Shown: positions 25,228 through 32,408 of the stretch, one piece after another
Numbering within the stretch: position 1 is the first letter of the stretch
Layout: every line of letters begins with the position of its first letter
Assembly (NCBI GenBank): GCA_021647145.1
Contig: JAKIVF010000020.1
Location: 1 to 37,450, forward strand
Source of the DNA: Methylococcaceae bacterium
GTDB lineage: Bacteria; Pseudomonadota; Gammaproteobacteria; Methylococcales; Methylomonadaceae
DNA length: 37,450 bases
Reading direction: 5' to 3'
The notes under the pieces: generated by a model
What the model was told of the DNA's origin: nothing
The model's input: the letters and a program-made list of their open reading frames with translations, nothing else
Databases searched by the model: none
Made by a program: the position numbers and the translations under genes

Positions 25228-26808
25228 TCAATCAGATAAAAATGGTAAAGGAAACTTTTCTCCAAACCTATAAGGAAACCGTAATCCTACAATAAAATCT
25301 GAAGCATCCTCTGTTAGGCCAAAACCCACAAAAGGCTCAACAGATAATCGCTTATTTATTTGGATAGTTGTATTAAACTGAAGTGAATGAGAATCCATTG
25401 ATGACCCGGGGATTTTCGTCCCATTTTTTTCAATTCGCCCTGTAAGACTACCAGACAAAGATGAAGAAAAGCTCACACGGTCGTTCATGGAATAACCTGC
25501 ACCAATTGAATATGAAATCGTATTAGAAGGGTCTACTCCACGCTCCTCAAATGAAGCGGCATACCCAAGGGAGCCGAAAAAAACAACTGGGTCAATTGTT
25601 TTGACTAATGACAGGCCTCCTTTCAGCCCCCAATATCCTGCACCTAGTCCTCTATTATAATTTCCTGTAGGAGCCTGGCCACTTAGACTCAAAGTAACAG
25701 TTGGGATGTTCCCGCTTTCAGATAAGGCGTTATAACTAAGCGACCCACTCACATCTCCTACCCCTATGGTATTTGAATGACTTACAGGTGGAGTATTTAT
25801 ATTGAAAGGTTGATTGTCATTGTTTTGCTCAAAGTAACCATAAGGCACAGATAGAGCAAGTTCTAAATCATGGGTAATTCCATAACGCATAGTAAAATTG
25901 GCATCAACAGAACGGGTAATCAATTTGGGAGTAGTACCTAAATTATTGCTCGCTGGAGCAAAGCCGAATGTATTTACAGTAGTGCCTTGGCCATAAGATA
26001 AACCTAAGTCAACTTCAAGTTCACCAGGTTTATACAACACTTTTTTTCCTCTTAAAAAAGTATCCAACCCTCTTTTGGCTTCCTCTGCTTCTTCCTCTCT
26101 AGTGGGTTCATTGCTAACTTCTTCTTTTTGTTTGTTAGGTTTTGTTTTATCAGGAATGCTTTTTTTAGCTTTCTCTGATGTTGTAACTTCCTGCATTTCA
26201 GACCCTTGTGATTTTGGCTTCTGCCCTACCGTTAAGTCATGTTCGGTGAGCGCCAGTTTTTCCAGTAATAATTGCATCTGGGCTTTAAGAGTCCCGACTT
26301 CCTGCTCAAGTTTTGCATAATCTTTTATTGGAACATATTCTCTGGCTTTATTTTGATTTTGAGCTAAAAAAACAGTCGATCTTGCTCGTTTAGATTTAAC
26401 TGGAGTAATAGGTTTGCCACGTTTTTCAGTGACTTTAATTGAATGAACTTTATCTCCAAACCCTGCTTTCCGTAGACGATTTAAGGCCCGCTCAAAATTC
26501 GATTTAGACGAAAAAAGACCTGCACTCACACTATATCCGTGTTTCAGTTTTTTAATCTTTGTTTCAAACCCCAGCTTACCTAGTTTGGTGGCAACATTAT
26601 TTACCTCTGCATGAGTCTGATATACACCTAGCCTTAAACCTTGTAATATGCGCTGGTCATTGATTACCGTGGGGGTATTTGGAGAATTCTCTGATATAAA
26701 AGAATTGTCTTTAGCATAAGAAACTCCTGTTATAGCTAGCATTATTGAAAATAAAAAACTACGTACATAGAATAAAATAGCGATATTTAATAGTTTATGG
26801 TTCTTCAT
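25228..26808 (-). CDS. outer-membrane barrel protein with SPOR and coiled-coil segments, FapF-like
   Basis: 526 aa. Order: signal peptide (to about 32); a SPOR-like domain (about 53-127: LRLGVYQTHAEVNNVATKLG ... GYSVSAGLFSSKSNFERAL), which usually binds denuded peptidoglycan; a coiled coil (about 158-195); a charged linker (195-250); FLRGKKVLYKPGELEVDLGL, which opens a barrel of about 260 residues with alternating polar and aromatic strands and ends in a C-terminal region rich in barrel-like strands (FVGFGLTEDASDFIVGLRF). Coiled coil plus linker plus barrel is the architecture of FapF, the outer-membrane secretion channel for amyloid subunits; SPOR is an addition. The barrel also resembles proteins annotated as transporters of the MetA-pathway family. 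It lies downstream of the C39-like protease gene on the same strand and converges with the repeat-protein gene. Confidence 0.7.
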   Translation of the reverse strand: MKNHKLLNIAILFYVRSFLFSIMLAITGVSYAKDNSFISENSPNTPTVINDQRILQGLRLGVYQTHAEVNNVATKLGKLGFETKIKKLKHGYSVSAGLFSSKSNFERALNRLRKAGFGDKVHSIKVTEKRGKPITPVKSKRARSTVFLAQNQNKAREYVPIKDYAKLEQEVGTLKAQMQLLLEKLALTEHDLTVGQKPKSQGSEMQEVTTSEKAKKSIPDKTKPNKQKEEVSNEPTREEEAEEAKRGLDTFLRGKKVLYKPGELEVDLGLSYGQGTTVNTFGFAPASNNLGTTPKLITRSVDANFTMRYGITHDLELALSVPYGYFEQNNDNQPFNINTPPVSHSNTIGVGDVSGSLSYNALSESGNIPTVTLSLSGQAPTGNYNRGLGAGYWGLKGGLSLVKTIDPVVFFGSLGYAASFEERGVDPSNTISYSIGAGYSMNDRVSFSSSLSGSLTGRIEKNGTKIPGSSMDSHSLQFNTTIQINKRLSVEPFVGFGLTEDASDFIVGLRFPYRFGEKFPLPFLSD

Positions 26809-26993
26809 ACAAAATTTTACAATATTATTGTTTTTTAGTGATGAGCAATGGAGCTAGAAGCGTTAAAATAAACCTTATGATTTTTTTCATTATCTATTGA
26901 ATTTACTTAAGAATATGCTTTAAGTATAACTTATAGTATATTGAAGCAAATAAAATAATTATAATAGGCGAGGGGATAAAGCTAATCAGTTAA

Positions 26994-27737
26994 TTATCGA
27001 GTTTGCGGTCGTAGCGGTCGTGAACGAACCATCAAATTTGAGGTGTAATTTTGGAAATGACTTATCCTATTGATAGTTCTACGTTGGTCTGGCAGAACAT
27101 AGTCATCAGGTCGTGAAAGAGCTAACTTATACGCTTTAATTAGCTCCTCTCCATCTTTTCCAAGAACAAAGACGATACCACCATATTCTTCTAAAAAACG
27201 AGCCGTATTTAAACGAAGGTTACCTCGTGTAGGGTCCGCCAGAAACACACGATCTTCTGTCACACCCCGTAGAACAGCAAAATGATGATAACCTAATGGT
27301 TTGACAAAAACGATGACTGGTGTGTTTAATTTTCTCAGCTGATCCAATGTTAAACGAAAACCAGCTGCCTGGTACCCTTTTAGATTTGCCACCGCTTTAA
27401 GGTCTAAAAGAGAAAACCCATCTTGTTTTTTTCTCTTTTTTTCTTTTTCAGGCAGATCTTTTATCCAAATATCAAGCAAAGCAAGTATTTCTTTTTCAGA
27501 TGTATCATCACCAAAATAATTTCGCATAAGGGTTGCTAAAGCTGCAGCCCCACACGAATAATCAAGTTCTTGTTTAATGACGTGTAAGTGACGAAGTTCC
27601 ATAACCGTATGTCGTTTCACAAATTTCGTTTCATTTCTTCTGGAAATATTTAAAGCGCTATTCCCAGATAAATTGCCACAACCCACTAGAAGAAGTAAAA
27701 AAAAAATAAAAATGAGAACGTGTCGTATTTGTTTCAT
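26994..27737 (-). CDS. C39-like cysteine peptidase, periplasmic lipoprotein (FapD-like)
   Basis: 247 aa. The signal peptide ends in a lipobox (LLVGC, Cys20). The C39 fold core is complete: Gln56 (oxyanion), Cys62 in DYSCGAAALATLM, His152 in GYHHFAVLRG and Asp168 in FLADPTRGN. Family members cut after Gly-Gly motifs; in ABC transporters the domain is cytoplasmic, whereas stand-alone exported versions such as FapD act in the periplasm. A lipid anchor facing the periplasm would fit processing of subunits after Sec export. A tail (about 200-247, basic, Arg-rich) has no known role. The OMP gene follows 185 bases downstream and the one-unit protein gene lies 615 bases upstream, all on the same strand. 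Confidence 0.85.
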   Translation of the reverse strand: MKQIRHVLIFIFFLLLLVGCGNLSGNSALNISRRNETKFVKRHTVMELRHLHVIKQELDYSCGAAALATLMRNYFGDDTSEKEILALLDIWIKDLPEKEKKRKKQDGFSLLDLKAVANLKGYQAAGFRLTLDQLRKLNTPVIVFVKPLGYHHFAVLRGVTEDRVFLADPTRGNLRLNTARFLEEYGGIVFVLGKDGEELIKAYKLALSRPDDYVLPDQRRTINRISHFQNYTSNLMVRSRPLRPQTR

Positions 27738-28352
27738 GCTGGGGTACTCTGCCTCAACTGTCCGAACAAAAATTCAGAAACATAGGGAACATAAATATAT
27801 GTAACAACCTTTGAAATTAATTTTTGAGATGAAGTCTGCATAATATCAATCATTTTTTGTAAAATAGACTGCTTTCATCTATAATCATTTGCGAGAAACA
27901 TAGCTATTAATAAACCACAGATAATCTGTTTTCTAGGTTGGAATATTTTATGAGTAGGAAGAGCTTTAACTTTGGTTTTGTATAATGTCTATGTAAGAAA
28001 GTTGAACTTATAGAAAGAGAGTAACTCGAAGAATGATGGATTATTAGATTATATTTGAAAACTTAAGATTGTAAGTCCTTTATCAATTGTTTATAGTATC
28101 CAATCCTTAATCTAAGAAAACTATTATAGATAAGGCGAAACCTTTGGTTAACGAGTATGGCCATAATTCATGAACTCTACCAAAAATTTCACCTCACCAT
28201 GATAAGGTTAAATTTATAGCCGAATAATCCGTAGTCGGATGATTTCTGTAAAATGTAGTATGATCGAATGTCATACTCAATTCATATTAGATTAAATTTA
28301 AAACCATCAAAGAATACTAACTGGAGAACTTATCGACTAAGTAAATTTAAGC
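27738..28352. other. intergenic region with two tandem hairpins
   Basis: 615 AT-rich bases without an ORF of note, separating the one-unit protein gene from the C39-like protease gene (both leftward). Two adjacent inverted repeats sit at 28223-28277: AATAATCCG (28223-28231) with CGGATGATT (28236-28244, one mismatch), and AGTATGA (28257-28263) with TCATACT (28271-28277). They lie 75-130 bases past the stop of the one-unit gene and may attenuate or protect its message; neither has a T-run. Confidence 0.45.
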
Positions 28353-28661
28353 TTAAAGACCGCCAGTAACTTGTAGGAAGTTTGCGCCAGTTACAGGTGC
28401 ATCATTAGCAACTGAAAAATGAGCGCCTTGTGCACCGCCGATTTCTCCACAAAGTGCAACGCCACCTGGGTTTCCGTTACCTGCACTTGCATCAGGGACT
28501 GTGCAAAATGCTCCGCCTTCTGTAGTGGCTAATTCTGAATCCTGAAGTGCTACTGGAGCAGCACCTTGTAATACAGTAAGTGCTTGAAAATCAGTTGCCA
28601 TAGCAGCAGAAGACAACAAAGCTACAGATAAGGTAGTTCCAAGTAATATTAATTTTTTCAT
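28353..28661 (-). CDS. small exported protein with Gly-Gly motif and one repeat unit
   Basis: 102 aa from the ATG at 28661 (GAGG 9 bases upstream; the frame extends 33 residues further). Signal peptide with AMA cleavage near residue 22. Then FQALTVLQ...ALQDSELATTEGG (25-50), which resembles the ELxxxxGG end of double-glycine leaders cut by C39 enzymes. After Gly-Gly the mature part of 52 residues has Cys53 and Cys71 (18 apart), Gly-rich sequence, and HFSVANDAPVTGANFLQV (81-98), matching the unit repeated in the 510-aa protein. Hence a predicted substrate of the nearby C39 lipoprotein and a one-unit subunit. It could be the major or the nucleating component. A palindromic operator-like site lies 74 bases upstream of the ATG. 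Confidence 0.75.
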   Translation of the reverse strand: MKKLILLGTTLSVALLSSAAMATDFQALTVLQGAAPVALQDSELATTEGGAFCTVPDASAGNGNPGGVALCGEIGGAQGAHFSVANDAPVTGANFLQVTGGL

Positions 28662-28734
28662 TATATTTTCCTCATTGTAAAAGTTTATTATATGAAGTAA
28701 TTGATCAAAAATTTTTTTAACAATTAAGATGCTG

Positions 28735-28756
28735 ATTATTACAAATTTGTAATAAT
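28735..28756. promoter_or_regulatory. 22-bp perfect palindrome upstream of one-unit protein gene
   Basis: A perfect 11 + 11 palindrome with core TTACAAATTTGTAA, flanked by ATTA on the left and TAAT on the right, 74 bases before the ATG of the leftward gene. Length, symmetry and position fit a dimeric repressor or activator operator. The TACAAAT/ATTTGTA half-sites also occur in the inverted repeat at 23123-23156 before the multi-repeat gene, with wider spacing. Confidence 0.5.
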
Positions 28757-28796
28757 ACAACGGTTAAATAACTTTTGACTAAATACTAGATTTGAT

Positions 28797-28818
28797 GAGG
28801 GTTACTTCACTAACCCTC
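28797..28818. repeat. 8-bp hairpin in divergent intergenic region
   Basis: GAGGGTTA (28797-28804) and TAACCCTC (28811-28818) are perfect inverted arms with a 6-base loop (CTTCAC). No T-run on either side, so a binding site or structured leader is more likely than a terminator. Confidence 0.45.
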
Positions 28819-28923
28819 GGAATAGATCATATCACTCACGGAAGTCATCAATCAATAAATCATTGATTTATCTCACATTAATTTTTTTTTATGAGAGGTT
28901 CTTCATGTTTCTATTAAATTTTA

Positions 28924-28939
28924 CGTGATGTCTATCACG
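28924..28939. promoter_or_regulatory. CRP-like dyad
   Basis: CGTGATGTCTATCACG is a perfect 6 + 6 dyad and fits GTGA-N6-TCAC, the core of CRP/Vfr-type sites, between the one-unit gene (leftward) and the peptide operon (rightward). It is about 150 bases from the nearest candidate -10, further than usual, so control by a CRP-family protein is only suggested. Confidence 0.35.
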
Positions 28940-29003
28940 ATAAAAAAAAAAGACTGTTTTTATTTTTTAAATCAATGCTATGGTTAAAAGGTTTGCTTCT
29001 TTA

Positions 29004-29033
29004 AGATTGTTGTAGACAGTAATGAGATTGTTG
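29004..29033 (+). repeat. direct repeat of AGATTGTTG, 21 bp apart
   Basis: AGATTGTTG occurs at 29004-29012 and 29025-29033, exactly two helical turns apart, and ends 21 bases upstream of the candidate -35 at 29055. That spacing is typical of tandem activator or response-regulator sites. Confidence 0.4.
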
Positions 29034-29054
29034 ACTACAATTATAGATCAAACC

Positions 29055-29083
29055 TTGATTTAGATAATTATAGATTATATAAG
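29055..29083 (+). promoter_or_regulatory. candidate sigma-70 promoter for peptide operon
   Basis: TTGATT (29055-29060, 4/6 to the -35) and TATAAG (29078-29083, 5/6 to the -10) with a 17-base spacer, 71 bases upstream of the GTG at 29155. The spacing is ideal and the direction fits, but the region is AT-rich and such matches arise by chance. Confidence 0.4.
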
Positions 29084-29154
29084 TTAGGTTTTTTGGGTAT
29101 TGAACTTACTACCCCTTTTAAGTTAGAAATAATAATTGTTTAGGAGGTCTTTCA

Positions 29155-29319
29155 GTGAAAGATACAGAAAATAAAGAGATAGAGAAAAATGCTGATGAAG
29201 GTCGGCGTGATGCGTTAAAAAAACTGGGGACTTATGCTTTTGCAGCTCCAGTTATGGTTAGTATGCTAGCATCTAAAAAGGCATCTGCATTATCACCACC
29301 ATCACCACCAACACCATAG
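29155..29319 (+). CDS. 54-aa RR-motif peptide, candidate modified precursor
   Basis: GTG start with a perfect AGGAGG seven bases upstream (29142-29147), the strongest ribosome site in the region. 54 aa: an acidic/basic N-terminus (residues 1-16), RRDALKKLG (17-25, Tat-like but without the usual aromatic residue after RR-x), a hydrophobic run (27-38), KKASA (41-45) and a tail LSPPSPPTP. Almost nothing remains after an ASA-type cleavage, so it looks like a signal or leader with a tiny Pro/Ser/Thr core. It is the first gene of the run with the methyltransferase (57 bases later), PqqD-kinase fusion and nucleotidyltransferase. Inferred role: leader-carrying peptide recognised by the PqqD domain and modified. 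Alternative: an anchored small membrane peptide. Confidence 0.7.
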   Translation: MKDTENKEIEKNADEGRRDALKKLGTYAFAAPVMVSMLASKKASALSPPSPPTP

Positions 29320-29376
29320 ATATATAAGGCGAGAGCTTTCATCTTCATTTGATTATTCGGAATTATTGAAGTTTCT

Positions 29377-30060
29377 ATGAATCCAGATGATTATGAACAA
29401 TACGCTCTAAGTATTGATTTTTTTTCTGACCCTGTATTTAATGAAAGTTTAAGTCGATATATATCATTAATAGTTGGCTCTTCCCCTTCGTCATCAAAAA
29501 TTTGTGATGTTGGGGGGGGGACTGGTTATCTTTTGAACCTGATTTTAAAGCAGCGAACAGATCTGGTTGCTACTTTAATTGAGCCTTCCAAGCCTATGTT
29601 TTATCAGGCAGAGTCCTCTTTAGCATCAACTAAAATCAAGTTAGTTAATACAACGTTACAAGAATCTATATCTACGTTAGAGTGTCAGGATGCTTTTCTA
29701 TTCTGTCGTTCGTTATATGCTTTTTCTGGGGATATTAGTTTTTATAAGGCTCTTTTTTCTCAACTAACCGAGAAATTATCAGCGTTTGGGCAATTATTTA
29801 TTTATGAAATTAGTGCAGTTTATGATATTGCACTTTATAAAAAGCGTTTAGAAAAAAATTTTATCAATAAAAAGGAAAAGTTTAAAAAACATTGGCCAAT
29901 CCTTGAACTTGCGTTACAACGTTTTAATGAGGGTGTGGAAAATGGTGAATTCACATTATTTTCACGGGATAAAATTGAGAGCCTTGCGAGTGAAGCAGGC
30001 TTTACTCTTCTTTATTATAGTCATCCCGATTTATATTGTTTTCGGAAGAGATATAGCTAG
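29377..30060 (+). CDS. class I SAM-dependent methyltransferase
   Basis: 227 aa. Motif I is ICDVGGGTGYLLNLIL (42-57) with GGGTG at 46-50, and Glu69 in LIEPSKP is the acidic residue that binds the SAM ribose. A motif-IV-like region (SLYAFSGD) and a C-terminal segment with SEAGFTLLYYS, typical of post-motif beta strands, complete the fold. Substrate unknown; the operon suggests the 54-aa peptide. The GGGTG codons are carried by a run of nine G at 29512-29520, a possible slippage site. The ribosome site is poor, so it may depend on translation from the upstream peptide gene. Confidence 0.8.
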   Translation: MNPDDYEQYALSIDFFSDPVFNESLSRYISLIVGSSPSSSKICDVGGGTGYLLNLILKQRTDLVATLIEPSKPMFYQAESSLASTKIKLVNTTLQESISTLECQDAFLFCRSLYAFSGDISFYKALFSQLTEKLSAFGQLFIYEISAVYDIALYKKRLEKNFINKKEKFKKHWPILELALQRFNEGVENGEFTLFSRDKIESLASEAGFTLLYYSHPDLYCFRKRYS

Positions 30061-30094
30061 TTTTTCTGCTTTACTATTTTAAGGGAATTCCGCA

Positions 30095-31258
30095 TTGTCT
30101 GAAACAGAAATTGACTATAATACTGTCGACTCATTTGAACTAGATAATCATTTAGTTCTTCTAAAGAAAAATGCCTCTCGAGTACAAATGCTAAATCCGT
30201 TAGCAAAAATGATCTGGCAGTCTAAAAAAACTGGTTTAAGTAGCCACGATATTGCTAGAGATATTAGTGAGGTCTTTGATATTCCAATTGAACTTGCGTT
30301 ACAAGATGTTATTTCAATTAATACTCAGTTAATGCTTGATTTGGTAACAAAACCTGAAGAGATCTCTCCCCCAAAAAAAACTATCCCTTTTGATAAAGAG
30401 TTATCAAATTGGCGTGCTAGTCTTGCTGTTTTTTACTTTTTTCCAGGCTTTACTGTAAAGATTAACTTTGACTCTCAAGAAATTGCAGACAAAGTTAAAC
30501 GTATGTTCCCGCATATTACTGGTTCTAATACTAAAGTGATTGATGTGGAATTAGATGTTATTTCTAAATCAGATGTTTATTTGATAGTGAAGGAGGGTGT
30601 TGTAGTCGAGCAGGCTGAATCTAAAAGCTATACTGCATTGATGGTGTTCCATCATGTTGTAGATTTAGCCAGTAAAAGTAATAATTGGTTAGCGATATTA
30701 CATGCGGCAGGGGTTAGCTGGAAAGGGAATAGTATTATTTTTCCTGCATTAGGTGGTAGTGGAAAAACTACATTAACTGCGGCTTTAATTAAACAAGGCT
30801 TTGATTATATAAATGATGATGTAATTCCGTTGATACGGGATACGGGTGAATTAATACATTTACCTATTAGTCTTAGTATAAAATCAGGTTCTTGGCCGCT
30901 GCTACAATCACTCTATCCTGAACTTGAGTCGCTTGAGGTTTTTGGAAGTCAAGAGCGTAGAATTAAGTATTTACCCCCTCCGAGGAATAGCTCAGAACAA
31001 GCTGTTTATGCAAAAAATATTATTTTACCAAACTACAAAACAGGAGTTACCGCAAAGCTAGAGTCTGTGTCACCAGCTATGGCATTACAAGCAATTATTG
31101 AAGGAGAAAGTTTGTTTCGTTTGCCGTTAAAAAAGCAAGATGTTGCGGCTTTAATTTATTGGATAAAACCTTTAGGTTGTTATCGTTTAACCTATGATAA
31201 ATTAGAGTCTGCTGTAGACTTACTTCAGCAGTTTTGTCTAAAAAATTATCAAAGATAA
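30095..31258 (+). CDS. PqqD-like domain fused to HprK-related kinase
   Basis: 387 aa, TTG start with AAGGGA eight bases before it. Residues about 15-90 are a PqqD-like peptide-binding fold (MLNPLAKMIWQ, then SSHDIARDISEVFDIP, then ALQDVISINTQLML), the module that binds leader peptides in PQQ, lasso and radical-SAM peptide systems. Residues about 105-375 are related to HPr kinase/phosphorylase: ILHAAGV (201-207), Walker A GGSGKTT (220-226) and DYINDDVIPL (237-246) with Asp241/Asp242. In related systems the two domains are separate proteins (PqqD and HprK-related kinase A). HprK-like kinases phosphorylate the C-terminal Ser of some lasso peptides; here the fusion would bind the substrate to its own kinase. 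No HPr or PTS gene is nearby. Confidence 0.8.
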   Translation: MSETEIDYNTVDSFELDNHLVLLKKNASRVQMLNPLAKMIWQSKKTGLSSHDIARDISEVFDIPIELALQDVISINTQLMLDLVTKPEEISPPKKTIPFDKELSNWRASLAVFYFFPGFTVKINFDSQEIADKVKRMFPHITGSNTKVIDVELDVISKSDVYLIVKEGVVVEQAESKSYTALMVFHHVVDLASKSNNWLAILHAAGVSWKGNSIIFPALGGSGKTTLTAALIKQGFDYINDDVIPLIRDTGELIHLPISLSIKSGSWPLLQSLYPELESLEVFGSQERRIKYLPPPRNSSEQAVYAKNIILPNYKTGVTAKLESVSPAMALQAIIEGESLFRLPLKKQDVAALIYWIKPLGCYRLTYDKLESAVDLLQQFCLKNYQR

Positions 31259-31261
31259 ATA

Positions 31262-32383
31262 ATGGATTCGCTAAAGTTACTGTGCCAATGCATCTCGCCT
31301 TTAAAAAATAAGAAAGATATATTATCTGTTCTTGGTTCTTCAGATTGTGATTGGGTGTCCTTGATTTATTGTTCAGGAGAGCATTTAGTAACACCTGCTT
31401 TATGGTTTTATTTAAAGAAAAAAGGGCTTTTGCCTCTGTTAAATTTAGAGTTGAGAGATTATTTAAAGCTTGTTTATGATTTAAATTTAACTAGAAATCA
31501 AGAGATTACAAAACAATTGCTCGCTTTATTACCAGACTTCAATGCTGCTGGAATAGAACCAGTTTTACTAAAAGGAATTGCAAGTTTGATAGGGGCATTG
31601 TATGAGACACCAGGCATTCGTGTTTTAGGTGATATTGATGTATTAATACCTGAGGGAAAGTTAGCTGTTGCAACTCAGATTATGTTGGATCATGGTTATT
31701 CTTATACTCCCGTAATGCATAAGGATATAGTAAAAGAACATCGGCATCTACCTGCTTTTATACACGAAGATCAACCTGTAGCAATAGAGATTCATCGTTA
31801 TCCTGTTGCGGGAAAATACAATGGCTGGGTTAATTATGAATCAGCTTGGAAAGAGAGTACAAGAGTCCTTCTTAAAACGGGCACTGTTGTACTACCAACA
31901 CCAGAATTTAGATTGTTGCATAACTTTTGTCATTGTCAGTTAGGTGATAGGGGTTATGTAAAAGCCTATATTAATGCAAGGCAAATGTTGGAGTGGGTAA
32001 CATTACGAAACAGATATGAGAAAGAATTTAATTGGTTGTTAATACAAAAACGTGTAGCTAACAATAACTCGCTAGCAGCATGGGGAGGGTATTTGCTTTC
32101 AGCGGAGAAATATTTTTCACAGGCTATAATAGCGAATACTCAAATATCTTTTTTAGCTCGTTTTTTTATCTATCGACAGCAATGGGGCGTGAAATATACA
32201 GGGTACTGGAAGATAAATTGTATCTTTGATCAGATGCTTTTTTTTATCGAAGAAGCGTATTCATTGATAATTTTTAATTTTAAGCGTGACCCTCAGTCCT
32301 GCATTAAAGTTTTAAAGTTTATATTTTCCAGAATGTTTTCCTTACAGTGGTATAAAAATAAAGTATTTAGAGTTAGAGATTAA
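31262..32383 (+). CDS. nucleotidyltransferase family protein (PF14907-like)
   Basis: 373 aa, starting 3 bases after the kinase stop, so translation is coupled. The core is GIEPVLLKGIASLIGALYE (97-115), then RVLGDIDVLIP (120-130), where Asp124 and Asp126 are the catalytic DxD of the nucleotidyltransferase fold, and later VAIEIHRYP. This pattern is the uncharacterised nucleotidyltransferase family seen in lasso peptide and HprK-related gene clusters. The C-terminus has a hydrophobic stretch and an acid/basic tail. Probable job: transfer of a nucleotidyl group to the peptide or its phosphate, inferred from context only. Confidence 0.8.
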   Translation: MDSLKLLCQCISPLKNKKDILSVLGSSDCDWVSLIYCSGEHLVTPALWFYLKKKGLLPLLNLELRDYLKLVYDLNLTRNQEITKQLLALLPDFNAAGIEPVLLKGIASLIGALYETPGIRVLGDIDVLIPEGKLAVATQIMLDHGYSYTPVMHKDIVKEHRHLPAFIHEDQPVAIEIHRYPVAGKYNGWVNYESAWKESTRVLLKTGTVVLPTPEFRLLHNFCHCQLGDRGYVKAYINARQMLEWVTLRNRYEKEFNWLLIQKRVANNNSLAAWGGYLLSAEKYFSQAIIANTQISFLARFFIYRQQWGVKYTGYWKINCIFDQMLFFIEEAYSLIIFNFKRDPQSCIKVLKFIFSRMFSLQWYKNKVFRVRD

Positions 32384-32408
32384 TTTAATCCCAGCAAGTT
32401 ATTAAATC

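Noticed and set aside
28353..28661. Class II bacteriocin
   Set aside because: The Gly-Gly motif fits, but a Sec signal peptide precedes it, there is no ABC transporter or immunity gene, and the mature part matches the repeat unit of a large exported protein.
29155..32383. Lasso peptide cluster
   Set aside because: No asparagine-synthetase-like cyclase or transglutaminase-like leader peptidase; only the tailoring genes are shared.
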